A stretch of DNA of 64,000 bases, from positions 62,001 to 126,000 of the forward strand of contig CACZVN010000001.1 of assembly GCA_902784615.1 (NCBI GenBank), given 5' to 3'. The translations under genes and the position numbers were made by a program. The DNA comes from an uncultured Prevotellaceae bacterium (lineage in GTDB: Bacteria; Bacteroidota; Bacteroidia; Bacteroidales; Bacteroidaceae). The first letter of the stretch is position 1. The number at the start of each line of letters is the position of its first letter. The notes under the pieces were generated by a model. The model was not told the DNA's origin and made no database searches. It saw only the letters and a list, made by a program, of their open reading frames with translations. Below are positions 17,410-26,540 of this stretch, in pieces.

Positions 17410-20400
17410 ATGACTTTTACAGCATTTATCAAACGCCCGGTGCTCTCGACGGTGATCTCCATCGTCATTGTGCTGCTGGGTTTTATCGGTCTGGTGTCGC
17501 TGCCCGTTGAGCAGTACCCCAATATTGCGCCGCCTACTGTCGTGGTACACACCCAGTATCCTGGTGCTGATGCCGAGACCGTGAAGAATTCTGTGATCAC
17601 ACCGCTTGAGGAGAGTATCAACGGTGTGGAAGGTATGGACTATATGACCTCGACGGCTTCATCCAGTTCGGCACAGATCACGATTATGTTCCGTCAGGGA
17701 ATGAATGCCGATATGTGTGCCGTGAACGTACAGAACCGTGTGTCTCAGGCTCAGTCCCTGCTGCCTGCTGAGGTAACGCGTGTCGGTGTGACGGTGATGA
17801 AGCGTCAGTCTTCTCAGGTGATCATGTACACCCTGACATCTGACGGCCGTTATGATGACCAGTTCCTGACGAACTATGCCAACATCAATATCATTCCTGC
17901 CCTGAAGCGTATTCAGGGTGTGGGCGATGTGCAGAGCCCTGGTATGAAGACCTACTCAATGCGTATCTGGCTGAAGCCTGATGTGATGAAGCAGCATGGT
18001 CTGATGCCAAGCGATATTTCTGCCCTGATGTCAGAGCAGAACATCGAAGCGGCACCTGGTACCTTCGGTGAGCAGTCGAATGTTGCCTATGAGTATTCCC
18101 TGCGCTACACAGGTCGTCTGAAGACGGCTGAGGAGTTTGGCAACATCATCGTTCAGAGCAAGACAGATGGTTCTACCCTGAAGTTGAAGGATATTGCCAA
18201 GATCGAGTTGGGTGGTCTGATGTACAGCGTCTCGATGAAGAACAACAACGTTCCTTCAGTGCTGGGTATGGTACAGCAGATTCCTGGCTCTAATGCCAAC
18301 GATATCGCCAAGAAGTGTAAGGAAGAACTAGAGGAACAGGCCAAACTCTTCCCCCCGGGCATGATCTATAAGATTAACTATGATGTGACCGAGTTCCTCT
18401 ATGCCTCTATCGAGGAGGTGGTGTTCACCCTATTCATGACGCTGGCACTCGTGTTCCTTGTGGTTTATATCTTCCTGCAGGACATGCGCTCTACGCTCAT
18501 CCCGCTGATTGCCGTACCTGTATCTCTGATTGGTACCTTCTTCTTCCTCAATGTGATGGGATTCTCCGTCAACCTGTTGGTGCTCTCTGCTTTGCTCTTG
18601 GCTATTGCCATTGTGGTGGATGATGCCATCGTGGTGGTGGAGGCTGTACATGCAAAACTTGATCAGGGTTACAAGTCTTCACTCACGGCTTCTATCGATG
18701 CCATGAACGAAATCTCTGGTGCTATCATCTCCATTACTCTGGTGATGGCAGCCGTGTTCGTGCCTGTATCGTTCATCGGTGGAACCAGTGGTACGTTCTA
18801 TCGTGAGTTCGGTGTGACGATGGCTGTCTCAATTATCATCTCGGCTCTGAACGCCTTGACACTGTCGCCTGCCCTTTGTGCCGTATTCCTGAAGCCCCAC
18901 GATGCAGAGGGTCACGAGAAGAAGATGTCTCGCCTTGATCGTTTCCACGCTTCATTCAATACTGCTTTCGAAACCACTACTGTGAAGTATAAGAATATTC
19001 TTGAGAAGTTGGTTCGCAAGCCGTTGGCCATTATCCTGACCGTTGTCGTCGGTATCGTGGTGATGGCAGTGATGATGTTCACAACCAAGAGTGGTCTGGT
19101 GCCTGATGAGGATACGGGTACCATGTTCTGTACCATTTCCATGCCGCCTGCTACTTCCGTGGCCCGTACACGTCAGGTGATCAACGAGGTGGACTCTATC
19201 CTGGCTGCGGATCCGGCTATCCAGAGCCGTGAGCAGATTCAGGGTTATAACTTCATCGCTGGTTCTGGATCAGACCAGGCTACGTTTGTTATCAAACTGA
19301 AGCCGTTTGAAGAGCGTCAGAAGGGGCTCTGGTGGAAGATCAGCGGACTCTGGCAGGGTGACGGTATCTACCGTTTCTTCCTGAATCCGTATGATGTAAC
19401 GGGTGTCACCGCCCAGATCTTCATCAAGACTGCCCATATCAAGGATGCTTCGATCCTCGCCTTCTCACCGCCTATGATTCCTGGTTTCTCTGCCAACTCG
19501 GGTATCTCACTCGTGATGCAGGACCGTACAGGTGGTGACCTCACGAAGTTCTACAACATCGTGAAGGATTTCATTGCAGAACTCAACAAGCGTCCGGAGT
19601 TCCAGATGGCTCAGACCTCCTACAACCCGAACTATCCGCAGTACATGGTTCATGTCGATGTGGCCAAGTGTAAGCAGAGTGGTGTCTCGCCCTCTACGAT
19701 ACTCTCCACGCTGCAGGGATATTATGGCGGTCTGTACGCTTCAAACTTCAACGCCTACGGTAAACTCTACCGTGTGATGATCCAGGGATTGCCTGAGACC
19801 CGCCAGACGGAGGAATCCTTAAATAGTATATATGTGCGTACACCTTCAGGTATGGCGCCTATCAAGGAATTCTGTAACTTGGAACGCGTCTATGGTCCGT
19901 CGAACATCAACCGTTTCAACCTGTTTACGTCTATCAACGTGACGGGTACGGTGGCTAACGGCTTCTCTACCGGTGAGGCTATTCAGGCCATCCGCGATAT
20001 TGCAGCCACCACGCTGCCACAGGGATATACCTATGAGTTCTCCGGTCTGACCCGTGAGGAGGCTAAGGCCTCTAACACCACAGGTATCATCTTCCTGCTG
20101 TGTTTCATCTTCATCTACTTGATCCTGTCGGCACAGTATGAGTCGTACATCCTGCCGCTGTCGGTAGTCCTCTCTGTACCGTTCGGACTGGCTGGCTGCT
20201 TCCTGTTCACCAACATCTTCGGCCACGCCAACGATATCTACATGCAGATCTCACTGATCATGTTGATTGGTCTGTTGGCGAAGAACGCCATCCTGATTGT
20301 GCAGTTCGCCTTGGAGCGCCGTCAGACGGGTATGGCCATCTCGTGGTCTGCCGTGCTGGGTGCCGGTGCCCGTCTGCGTCCTATCCTGATGACCTCTCTG

Positions 20401-20667
20401 GCTATGGTCATCGGTCTGTTGCCGATGATGTTTGCCTCGGGCGTAGGTAAGAACGGTAACCAGACGCTGGGTGCTGCTGCCGTAGGTGGTATGTTGATCG
20501 GTACGATCCTCCAGCTCTTCGTCGTTCCCACGCTGTTCGTTATCTTCCAGTCATTGCAGGAGAAGATCTCACCGCTGAAGTTCGACGATGAGGAGAATGA
20601 GGCTGTTGCAGCCGAACTGGCTCAGTATGCTCATAAGAAACCAGAAGATTATGAATTGGAGAAGTAA
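17410..20667 (+). CDS. RND multidrug efflux transporter, HAE-1 (AcrB/MexB) family
   Basis: Proton-driven inner-membrane pump of 1085 residues, the expected length for HAE-1 RND proteins. It starts MTFTAFIKRPVLSTVISIVI (first helix). It has a large periplasmic loop, then helices 2-6 with the proton-relay pair DD in AIAIVVDDAIVVVE (near residue 404), the motif GTSGTFYREF, a second periplasmic loop, and C-terminal helices containing LLAKNAILIVQFALE. Substrates are probably drugs, detergents or bile acids, but cannot be read from sequence. The outer-membrane gene begins two bases after its stop. Confidence 0.96.
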   Translation: MTFTAFIKRPVLSTVISIVIVLLGFIGLVSLPVEQYPNIAPPTVVVHTQYPGADAETVKNSVITPLEESINGVEGMDYMTSTASSSSAQITIMFRQGMNADMCAVNVQNRVSQAQSLLPAEVTRVGVTVMKRQSSQVIMYTLTSDGRYDDQFLTNYANINIIPALKRIQGVGDVQSPGMKTYSMRIWLKPDVMKQHGLMPSDISALMSEQNIEAAPGTFGEQSNVAYEYSLRYTGRLKTAEEFGNIIVQSKTDGSTLKLKDIAKIELGGLMYSVSMKNNNVPSVLGMVQQIPGSNANDIAKKCKEELEEQAKLFPPGMIYKINYDVTEFLYASIEEVVFTLFMTLALVFLVVYIFLQDMRSTLIPLIAVPVSLIGTFFFLNVMGFSVNLLVLSALLLAIAIVVDDAIVVVEAVHAKLDQGYKSSLTASIDAMNEISGAIISITLVMAAVFVPVSFIGGTSGTFYREFGVTMAVSIIISALNALTLSPALCAVFLKPHDAEGHEKKMSRLDRFHASFNTAFETTTVKYKNILEKLVRKPLAIILTVVVGIVVMAVMMFTTKSGLVPDEDTGTMFCTISMPPATSVARTRQVINEVDSILAADPAIQSREQIQGYNFIAGSGSDQATFVIKLKPFEERQKGLWWKISGLWQGDGIYRFFLNPYDVTGVTAQIFIKTAHIKDASILAFSPPMIPGFSANSGISLVMQDRTGGDLTKFYNIVKDFIAELNKRPEFQMAQTSYNPNYPQYMVHVDVAKCKQSGVSPSTILSTLQGYYGGLYASNFNAYGKLYRVMIQGLPETRQTEESLNSIYVRTPSGMAPIKEFCNLERVYGPSNINRFNLFTSINVTGTVANGFSTGEAIQAIRDIAATTLPQGYTYEFSGLTREEAKASNTTGIIFLLCFIFIYLILSAQYESYILPLSVVLSVPFGLAGCFLFTNIFGHANDIYMQISLIMLIGLLAKNAILIVQFALERRQTGMAISWSAVLGAGARLRPILMTSLAMVIGLLPMMFASGVGKNGNQTLGAAAVGGMLIGTILQLFVVPTLFVIFQSLQEKISPLKFDDEENEAVAAELAQYAHKKPEDYELEK

Positions 20668-20668
20668 T

Positions 20669-22054
20669 ATGAAGAAAATAATGATATTCATGTCCGCAGC
20701 CCTGCTGCTGTCGAGTTGCGGACTCTACAACAAATACGACCGTCCGGAGGTGAAGGCCGACGGTATCGTGCGCGATCCTGTTTCCCTGACGGATACGCTT
20801 GCTGTGCAGGACACGGAGTCGTTTGGTAACATGCCATGGCGCAGTGTATTCACCGATCCTCAGTTGCAGGCCCTCATCCAGCAGGGACTCGACAACAATC
20901 CTGATCTGCTGAATGCTGCCCTGAACGTGAAACAGGTGGAGGCAGCCCTGACGGTGGCCCGTCTGGCCTTCCTGCCCTCACTCACATTGGCTCCGCAGGG
21001 AACGATTGCCTCCTTCGACGGTGCGAAAGCCTCGCAGACCTATCAGTTGCCGATCTCTGCCAGCTGGAATGTCGATCTCTTCGGCAATCTGCTCTCAGTG
21101 AAGCGTTCTGCACAGATGCAGCTCCTTGGTATGAAGGACTACCAGACGGTGGTGAAGTGTAACATCATCTCAGGTATCGCCAACCTTTATTACACGCTGC
21201 TGATGCTCGACCGTCAGGTGGAGATCGTCACCGATATGGAGCAGCTCACGAAGGATACATGGGAGAAGATGAAGTTCATGCACGAGAACCGTATCGGCTA
21301 TCGCTCTACCGCTGTGCAGAGTGCCGAGGCTGCCTACTATAGCGTACAGGCCCAGAAGGTCGATCTGCTCCGTCAGACCCGTGAGGTGGAGAATTCCCTC
21401 TCACTGCTCGTCGGTCAGCAGGGACAGACCATTCAGCGTGGCACGTTCGCTAACCAGAGTCTGCCTACGGATCTGGCTACGGGTGTAGGCATCCAGTTGC
21501 TGAACAACCGTGCTGATGTCCACTATGCCGAGATGTCGCTGGCTCAGTGCTTCTATAACATAGAGACCGCCCGCAGTCGTTTCTATCCGAACATCACGGT
21601 GACGGGAACAGCCACCTTCACCAATAGTGCTGGTGGTGCTATCATCAACCCGGGTAAGTGGCTCCTCTCTGCTGTCGGCTCTCTTGTGCAGCCCATCTTC
21701 CAGCACGGACAGATCGTAGCTGGCCTGAAGGTGGCCAAGGCTCAGTATGAGCAGGCTTACAACAACTGGCAGAACGCTGTGCTGAAGGCTGGCAACGAGG
21801 TGTCGAACGCACTCGTCAGTTATAACTCCTCCGCAGAGAAGGCCGAGCTTGACGGTAAGCGTGTCAAGGTGATGAAGCAGAATGTCGAGGATACTAAGAA
21901 ACTGATGGAGTCCAGCAGCAACACCACCTATCTGGAGGTGATCTCCGCCCAGAGCAACCTGCTCAATGCCGAGATCGCTGAGGTGACTGACCAGTTCAAT
22001 AAGATGCAAGCAGTAGTTAACTTGTACCAGGCCCTTGGTGGCGGCACAAATTAA
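20669..22054 (+). CDS. outer-membrane efflux lipoprotein, TolC/NodT (OprM) family
   Basis: Outer-membrane channel of the tripartite pump, 461 residues. The signal with lipobox LLSSC is followed by NKYDRPEV, then two repeated TolC-type helical/strand modules (ALIQQGLDNNPDLLNAALNVKQVEAAL near 70-95, and its counterpart near 290-330 with LLNNRADVHYAEMSLAQ), which trimerise to form the barrel and tunnel. The ATG at 20669 follows the pump stop codon directly; the longer frame reading back into the pump gene is not used. With the two genes upstream it completes one RND export system. Confidence 0.94.
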   Translation: MKKIMIFMSAALLLSSCGLYNKYDRPEVKADGIVRDPVSLTDTLAVQDTESFGNMPWRSVFTDPQLQALIQQGLDNNPDLLNAALNVKQVEAALTVARLAFLPSLTLAPQGTIASFDGAKASQTYQLPISASWNVDLFGNLLSVKRSAQMQLLGMKDYQTVVKCNIISGIANLYYTLLMLDRQVEIVTDMEQLTKDTWEKMKFMHENRIGYRSTAVQSAEAAYYSVQAQKVDLLRQTREVENSLSLLVGQQGQTIQRGTFANQSLPTDLATGVGIQLLNNRADVHYAEMSLAQCFYNIETARSRFYPNITVTGTATFTNSAGGAIINPGKWLLSAVGSLVQPIFQHGQIVAGLKVAKAQYEQAYNNWQNAVLKAGNEVSNALVSYNSSAEKAELDGKRVKVMKQNVEDTKKLMESSSNTTYLEVISAQSNLLNAEIAEVTDQFNKMQAVVNLYQALGGGTN

Positions 22055-22082
22055 ATTGATAATTGATAATTGATAATTGACA
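22055..22082 (+). repeat. four tandem ATTGATA heptamers
   Basis: ATTGATA three times and then ATTGACA start at the base after the TAA stop of the channel gene and end four bases before the next ATG. Confidence 0.85.
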
Positions 22083-22085
22083 ATT

Positions 22086-22865
22086 ATGGCAAGCGAAATA
22101 TCCCCCAAGGCCGAGATTTCTCCCAAGGCGAAAATCGGCGATAACTGTAAGATATTCCCCTTCGTGTATATCGAAGACGATGTAGAGATCGGTGACAACT
22201 GTATCATCTTCCCCTTCGTTAGCATCTGTGATGGCTCACGTATAGGCAAAAGCAACAAGATCCACCAGGGCAGCGTCATCGCCGCCCTGCCGCAGGACTT
22301 CAATTTCCGTGGTGCCAAGTCGTACGTGGAGATTGGCGACAACAATGTTATCCGTGAGAATGTGGTCATCAACCGCGGTACGCAGCGCGACGGTGTCACA
22401 AAGATCGGTAACCACAACTTCCTGCTCGAAGGAACGCACATCAGCCACGACACCGTGGTAGGCACGAACTGTGTGTTCGGCTATGGTACGAAGATTGCTG
22501 GCGACTGCGAGATTGGCAATGGAGTCATCTTTTCTTCGGGAGCCATTCAGAATGCCAATACCCGTGCAGGTGACCTCTCGTTGATTCAGGCAGGTACTGC
22601 ATTCTCACACGATGTGCCTCCCTATATCATCGCAGGTGGAAATCCCATGGAGTATGGTGGTACTAACACTACGATGATGAAGTATGCTGGCATCGACGAG
22701 AAAGTGCAGAAACACATTGCAAACGCTTATCGTCTGCTCTTCCATGGAAAAACGAGTGTCTATGATGTGATCAACCAGATCAAGGATCAGGTGCCCGATA
22801 GTCCTGAGATCCAGAACATCATCCGCTTTCTGGAAAATACCAAACGAGGAATTATGTGTAAATAA
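22086..22865 (+). CDS. LpxA-like acyltransferase (left-handed beta-helix), probable UDP-GlcNAc acyltransferase paralogue
   Basis: A hexapeptide-repeat protein of 259 residues organised like LpxA, which attaches the first 3-hydroxyacyl chain to UDP-GlcNAc in lipid A synthesis. Visible features are repeated [LIV]GDN-type turns over residues 10-190, QDFNF, the EIGDNNVIRENVVINRGT segment, and the catalytic-type histidine in THISHDTVVG. The C-terminal helical part ends with NTKRGIM. The position that in E. coli LpxA carries a second histidine (GGMTAVHQF) reads SSGAIQNA here, so a different acyl or sugar substrate is possible. It follows the RND operon after a heptamer spacer and precedes a strong terminator. 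Confidence 0.82.
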   Translation: MASEISPKAEISPKAKIGDNCKIFPFVYIEDDVEIGDNCIIFPFVSICDGSRIGKSNKIHQGSVIAALPQDFNFRGAKSYVEIGDNNVIRENVVINRGTQRDGVTKIGNHNFLLEGTHISHDTVVGTNCVFGYGTKIAGDCEIGNGVIFSSGAIQNANTRAGDLSLIQAGTAFSHDVPPYIIAGGNPMEYGGTNTTMMKYAGIDEKVQKHIANAYRLLFHGKTSVYDVINQIKDQVPDSPEIQNIIRFLENTKRGIMCK

Positions 22866-22868
22866 AGA

Positions 22869-22903
22869 ATGAATCCCTGCCAAACGGCAGGGATTCATCT
22901 TTT
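22869..22903. terminator. bidirectional terminator between convergent genes
   Basis: Perfect 13-bp arms ATGAATCCCTGCC / GGCAGGGATTCAT around the loop AAAC lie at 22869-22898, with T-rich flanks on both strands. It ends the lpxA-like transcript and the radical SAM transcript. Confidence 0.88.
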
Positions 22904-23678
22904 AGTAACTGGCAGAACAGGGAATACCTGCGGCGATCACCATGTCGCGGATGGCGTCCAGTTGTTCGTGGGTGGCCTTCAGCAATCCTTGGGTGGGCGT
23001 CTCGCGGTCGATGGTGTAAATCATCACCTGTTGGGGTGCAATCTCCTTCACGGCTCTGAGCCACGGGGCGACGTATGTCTCACCTGTGTTATCTACGCTC
23101 TCGCCCTTACATTCGCCACGCATGAACATCGTCTGGATGATCACATGTCCGTTGAAGGCCTTCAGCCGTTCGATGATGGTCTCCACGTCGTAAGTGCCTT
23201 GTGGACGATCCACCTTATTAATATATAGAGGATCCACGGTGTCGAGTTTCAGGATATTGTTATCCACCAGCATCAGGGCATCGTGTACCTGTTGGCGGTG
23301 GATCATCGTCGAGTTGCTCAGCACGGAGACCTTCGCCTTCGGACAATACTGGTCGCGCAGGCGGATGGTGTCGCCGATGATTTCCGCGAAGTGCGGATGA
23401 CAGGTGGGCTCACCGTTGCCGGCGAAGGTCAGCACGTCGGGCAACTGTCCCTCTGCGGTCATCTGCTGCAGTTTCTCCTCCAATTTCTGCGCTACCTCCT
23501 CGCGGGTGGGGCGGGGGAGTTTCGGACGATGGTCCCCGTTGAAGCCGCATTCACAATAGATACAGTCAAAAGAGCAGACCTTGCCATCGGCAGGCATCAG
23601 GTTGATGCCCAACGAAATACCGAGTCTGCGGCTGTGGACAGGCCCGAAAATGGGCGACGGATATATAATTGTACTCAT
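22902..23678 (-). CDS. radical SAM protein
   Basis: A 258-residue protein with the 4Fe-4S/SAM motif CX3CX2C (CSFDCIYC, near residue 35), followed by CGFNGDHRPKLPRPT and the SAM-binding phrase LTFAGNGEPTCHP. It resembles the widely distributed family of short radical SAM proteins with the FGPVPSRRLG-type start; here the sequence begins IYPSPIFGPVHSRRLGISLG. The substrate is unknown; some relatives are linked to tRNA or cofactor modification, but nothing here decides it. It is a monocistronic gene with a promoter at 23687-23694 and the shared terminator at its 3' end. Confidence 0.88.
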   Translation of the reverse strand: MSTIIYPSPIFGPVHSRRLGISLGINLMPADGKVCSFDCIYCECGFNGDHRPKLPRPTREEVAQKLEEKLQQMTAEGQLPDVLTFAGNGEPTCHPHFAEIIGDTIRLRDQYCPKAKVSVLSNSTMIHRQQVHDALMLVDNNILKLDTVDPLYINKVDRPQGTYDVETIIERLKAFNGHVIIQTMFMRGECKGESVDNTGETYVAPWLRAVKEIAPQQVMIYTIDRETPTQGLLKATHEQLDAIRDMVIAAGIPCSASY

Positions 23679-23686
23679 ACAGGGCG

Positions 23687-23694
23687 CAAAGTTA
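23687..23694 (-). promoter_or_regulatory. -7 box TAACTTTG upstream of the radical SAM gene
   Basis: Reverse-strand TAACTTTGCGCC sits eight bases before the ATG at 23678, giving a very short leader. Confidence 0.6.
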
Positions 23695-23702
23695 CAAAAT
23701 AG

Positions 23703-23730
23703 TTAAGAATTAAGCGCTAAGAATTAAGAA
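23703..23730. repeat. four tandem YTAAGAA heptamers
   Basis: TTAAGAA, TTAAGCG, CTAAGAA and TTAAGAA are contiguous. They lie between the divergent radical SAM and ftsX promoters. Confidence 0.7.
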
Positions 23731-23744
23731 AAATAGAATAATAT

Positions 23745-23775
23745 TTGGAAATCGCTTTAAAATGTTGTATCTTTG
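23745..23775 (+). promoter_or_regulatory. promoter of the ftsX operon (TTG-20-TATCTTTG)
   Basis: TTG at 23745-23747 and TATCTTTG at 23768-23775 have 20-base spacing. The box excludes the longer ftsX frame that begins at 23773. Confidence 0.75.
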
Positions 23776-23808
23776 CACCTCAAAATTACGTACGTATTTG
23801 AATCATTC

Positions 23809-24687
23809 ATGAAAAGACGCAAAAAGAATACTGGCAGCCATCGGGGTGTGCAGATGGTGACCTTGTGCATCAGCACGTCGATGGTGCTTGTGTTGTTGGG
23901 CCTGGTCGTGTTCTCCGTGCTTTCCTCCCGTAACTTGTCACAATGGGTGAAGGAGAACCTGATGGTGACGGTGATGCTCAACGAGGAGGTGACCGTCAAT
24001 GATGCCAAGTTGCTATGCCGAGACCTCTATCACAGGCCATATTCCAAGAACATCGACTATATCAGTCGTGAACAGGCGCTGAAGGAGCAGACGGCGGCCA
24101 TGGGATCCGACCCCTCGGAGTTCTTGGGCACGAATCCCTTCTCGGCTACGCTGGAGTTGCAGTTGAAATCAGACTATGCCAACCGCGATTCCCTGAAGTG
24201 GATTGCCGAGGAACTGAAGAAGAACCCGAAGGTTGCCGACGTCGCCTATCAGGTAGATCTGATGGATAAGGTGAACAGTAACCTGACGAAGGTGAACATC
24301 CTGCTGCTGGTCATTGCCGGCCTGCTGACGTTTATCTCCTTCTCGCTGATCAACAACACGGTGCGCCTGAGCGTCTATTCCCGTCGTTTCCTCATCCACA
24401 CGATGAAGCTTGTGGGTGCCTCGTGGGGCTTTATCCGCCGACCGTTCATGCGTAATGGCCTGTTGGTGGGCATTCTGGCCGCCATCATCGCCATCATTGT
24501 GCTGGGCGGCTGCGTCTATGGACTTTACTATTATGAGCCCAATATGGTGAATATCATCACCTGGGTCGAACTGGCCATCACGGCCGGAGCCGTCTTTTTG
24601 TTCGGCATCCTGATTACGAGCATCAGTTCGTATATCTCCGTCAACAAGTTCCTGAAGATGTCGGCGGGCGAACTGTATAAGATTTAA
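23809..24687 (+). CDS. ftsX: cell division permease-like protein FtsX
   Basis: Integral membrane partner of FtsE; the FtsEX complex at the septum transmits signals to peptidoglycan hydrolases. It has 292 residues: a short basic cytoplasmic start (MKRRKKN), the first membrane helix (TLCISTSMVLVLLGLVVFSVL), a periplasmic loop of about 120 residues with SREQALKEQ, and then three helices (ILLLVIAGLLTFISFSLINN and the last two near the C-terminus) with the FtsX phrase RRFLIHTMKLVGASWGFIRRP. Start 23809 is set by the promoter. FtsE is not in the window. It heads an operon with DUF3098, uppP, truB, queA and folK. Confidence 0.93.
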   Translation: MKRRKKNTGSHRGVQMVTLCISTSMVLVLLGLVVFSVLSSRNLSQWVKENLMVTVMLNEEVTVNDAKLLCRDLYHRPYSKNIDYISREQALKEQTAAMGSDPSEFLGTNPFSATLELQLKSDYANRDSLKWIAEELKKNPKVADVAYQVDLMDKVNSNLTKVNILLLVIAGLLTFISFSLINNTVRLSVYSRRFLIHTMKLVGASWGFIRRPFMRNGLLVGILAAIIAIIVLGGCVYGLYYYEPNMVNIITWVELAITAGAVFLFGILITSISSYISVNKFLKMSAGELYKI

Positions 24688-24688
24688 A

Positions 24689-24712
24689 GGTAAAAAAGTA
24701 AAAAGGTAAAAG
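24689..24712 (+). repeat. three tandem RGTAAAAA octamers
   Basis: GGTAAAAA, AGTAAAAA and GGTAAAAG fill the spacer from one base after the ftsX stop to just before the next ATG. Confidence 0.85.
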
Positions 24713-24716
24713 AGAT

Positions 24717-24944
24717 ATGGATAAGAAGGATTTCGCATTCGACAAGATCAATTTCATATTACTGGCCGTAGGGATGGTCATCGTTGTTATCGGTTTCCTG
24801 CTGATGGTGGGACCGAATTCCACCGACACGACCTTCGAGCCCGACATCTTCAGTGCCCGCCGCACGAAGGTGGCACCGCTGGTGTGCCTGTTTGGCTTCG
24901 TTTCGATGATCTATGCCGTGGTGCGCAAACCGAAGGAGAAGTAA
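24717..24944 (+). CDS. DUF3098 small membrane protein
   Basis: A 75-residue protein with two membrane helices (FILLAVGMVIVVIGFLLMVG, about 13-32; VAPLVCLFGFVSMIYAVV, about 52-69) separated by the conserved FEPDIFSARRTKVAP phrase of DUF3098. In Bacteroidetes this family regularly sits between ftsX and uppP, as here, suggesting a role in division or envelope synthesis, but its function is not known. The gene is flanked on both sides by RGTAAAAA octamer tracts. Confidence 0.9.
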   Translation: MDKKDFAFDKINFILLAVGMVIVVIGFLLMVGPNSTDTTFEPDIFSARRTKVAPLVCLFGFVSMIYAVVRKPKEK

Positions 24945-24972
24945 AAAAGGTAAAAAGGTAAAAAAGTAAAAC
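24941..24972 (+). repeat. four tandem RGTAAAAA octamers
   Basis: GTAAAAAA, GGTAAAAA, GGTAAAAA and AGTAAAAC start within the DUF3098 stop codon and run toward the uppP start. Confidence 0.85.
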
Positions 24973-24984
24973 CATAAGATAACC

Positions 24985-25842
24985 ATGGATTGGATACAGA
25001 CTATCATTATTGCCATTGTTGAGGGTCTGACAGAGTTTCTGCCTGTGTCATCGACGGGACACATGATCATTGCTCAGAATCTGTTAGGCGTACCTCAGGG
25101 TGATCCCTTTGTGCATGCCTTTACTTTCATCATACAATTTGGCGCCATCCTCTCAGTGGTATGCCTCTATTGGAAGCGCTTCTTTAACTACGATCACACA
25201 CCAGCCCCAGAGGGCAGTTCGCTTTTTGGTCAACTCAAGCACAAGTTCAATTTCTACTGGCTTCTGATCGTGGGTGTGATCCCGGCTGTCGTCATCGGAC
25301 TGTTGGCTAAGAAGTCGGGCCTGCTCGACTGGTTGCTCGACAGTGTCGAGGTAGTGGCTATTATGCTGGTTGTCGGTGGTGTGTTCATGCTCTACTGCGA
25401 CAAACTATTTAATAAGGGTAGCGAAGATAACAAGGTTGACGAGCGTCGTGCCTTTAAGATCGGTCTTTACCAGTGTCTCTCTGTCATCCCTGGTGTGTCG
25501 CGCTCGATGGCGACCATCGTAGGAGGTATGACGCAGGGTCTTACACGTCGTCGCGCTGCGAAGTTCTCGTTCTTCCTGGCTGTGCCCACGATGGCTGGCG
25601 CCACGTTGCTCGACTTGCTCGACCTGATGAAGGAAGACACGGCTTGGGCAACGAGTCATAACATCACCATGCTGATTCTCGGATGTGTCATTGCCTTTAT
25701 TGTCGCCTTGCTGGCGATGAGATGGTTTGTCGATTATCTGACGAAATACGGATTCAAGATGTTTGGTATCTATCGTATTGTGGTAGGTGGTATCATCATC
25801 ATACTGCTGCTCACGGGTCATTCACTTGCAATGGTTGACTAA
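24985..25842 (+). CDS. uppP: undecaprenyl-diphosphatase
   Basis: BacA/UppP-type integral membrane phosphatase that recycles undecaprenyl diphosphate to the monophosphate carrier for peptidoglycan and O-antigen synthesis; its overexpression confers bacitracin resistance in other bacteria. It has 285 residues with about eight membrane segments. The two re-entrant catalytic motifs are visible: EGLTEFLPVSSTGHM near residue 12-26 and SVIPGVSRSMATIVGG near 167-182. It overlaps the truB start by one base, indicating coupling. Confidence 0.96.
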   Translation: MDWIQTIIIAIVEGLTEFLPVSSTGHMIIAQNLLGVPQGDPFVHAFTFIIQFGAILSVVCLYWKRFFNYDHTPAPEGSSLFGQLKHKFNFYWLLIVGVIPAVVIGLLAKKSGLLDWLLDSVEVVAIMLVVGGVFMLYCDKLFNKGSEDNKVDERRAFKIGLYQCLSVIPGVSRSMATIVGGMTQGLTRRRAAKFSFFLAVPTMAGATLLDLLDLMKEDTAWATSHNITMLILGCVIAFIVALLAMRWFVDYLTKYGFKMFGIYRIVVGGIIIILLLTGHSLAMVD

Positions 25843-26537
25843 TGAACTTTCAGGAGGGCGCTTATATCTATATCAACAAGCCTTACCGGATGACGAGTTT
25901 CGGGGCTTTGGCGCATATCCGCTATGTCGTTTCCAAACGCATCGGGGTGAAGCGCGTGAAGATGGGTCATGCAGGCACTCTCGATCCTCTGGCTACGGGC
26001 GTGCTCATCCTCTGCACGGGGAAGGCCACGAAGCAGATAGAGCGCCTGCAGCAGCATACGAAAGAATATACGGCCACCCTGCAACTGGGTGCCACCACGC
26101 CCAGCTACGATATGGAGCACGAGGTGGATCAGACCTATCCCACCAGCCATATCACGCGGGAGTTGATCCTGGAGACACTGCCACGCTTTGTGGGCGATAT
26201 CATGCAGGAGCCGCCGCTCTTCTCCGCCTGTATGGTGGCAGGCGACAGAGCCTACGAACTGGCGCGCCGCGGCGAGGACGTGAAGTTGGCGGCCAAGCCC
26301 GTCCGTATCGACGAGATCGAACTGACGGCCTTCGACCCTGAGACGATGACGATGTCGATCCGTGTGGTCTGTGGCAAGGGCACCTATATCCGTTCCCTGG
26401 CTCGCGACATCGGCGAGGCCCTTGGCAGCGGTGCTTATCTGACGGCGCTATGCCGTACGCGTGTGGGCGATGTCAGCATCGACGACTGCCTCACGTTCGA
26501 CGATTTCCCTAATTGGTTAGAAAACAATATCGATTAA
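25842..26537 (+). CDS. truB: tRNA pseudouridine(55) synthase
   Basis: Converts U55 in the T loop of tRNAs to pseudouridine. It has 231 residues. The TruB motif KMGHAGTLDPLATGVL contains the catalytic aspartate (about D47). The later YDMEHEVD and GTYIRSLARDIG segments are also typical. The C-terminal PUA-like part is short. It starts on the last base of uppP and is followed by queA three bases after its stop, so it belongs to a run of RNA-modification and folate genes within the ftsX operon. Confidence 0.95.
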   Translation: MNFQEGAYIYINKPYRMTSFGALAHIRYVVSKRIGVKRVKMGHAGTLDPLATGVLILCTGKATKQIERLQQHTKEYTATLQLGATTPSYDMEHEVDQTYPTSHITRELILETLPRFVGDIMQEPPLFSACMVAGDRAYELARRGEDVKLAAKPVRIDEIELTAFDPETMTMSIRVVCGKGTYIRSLARDIGEALGSGAYLTALCRTRVGDVSIDDCLTFDDFPNWLENNID

Positions 26538-26540
26538 TAT

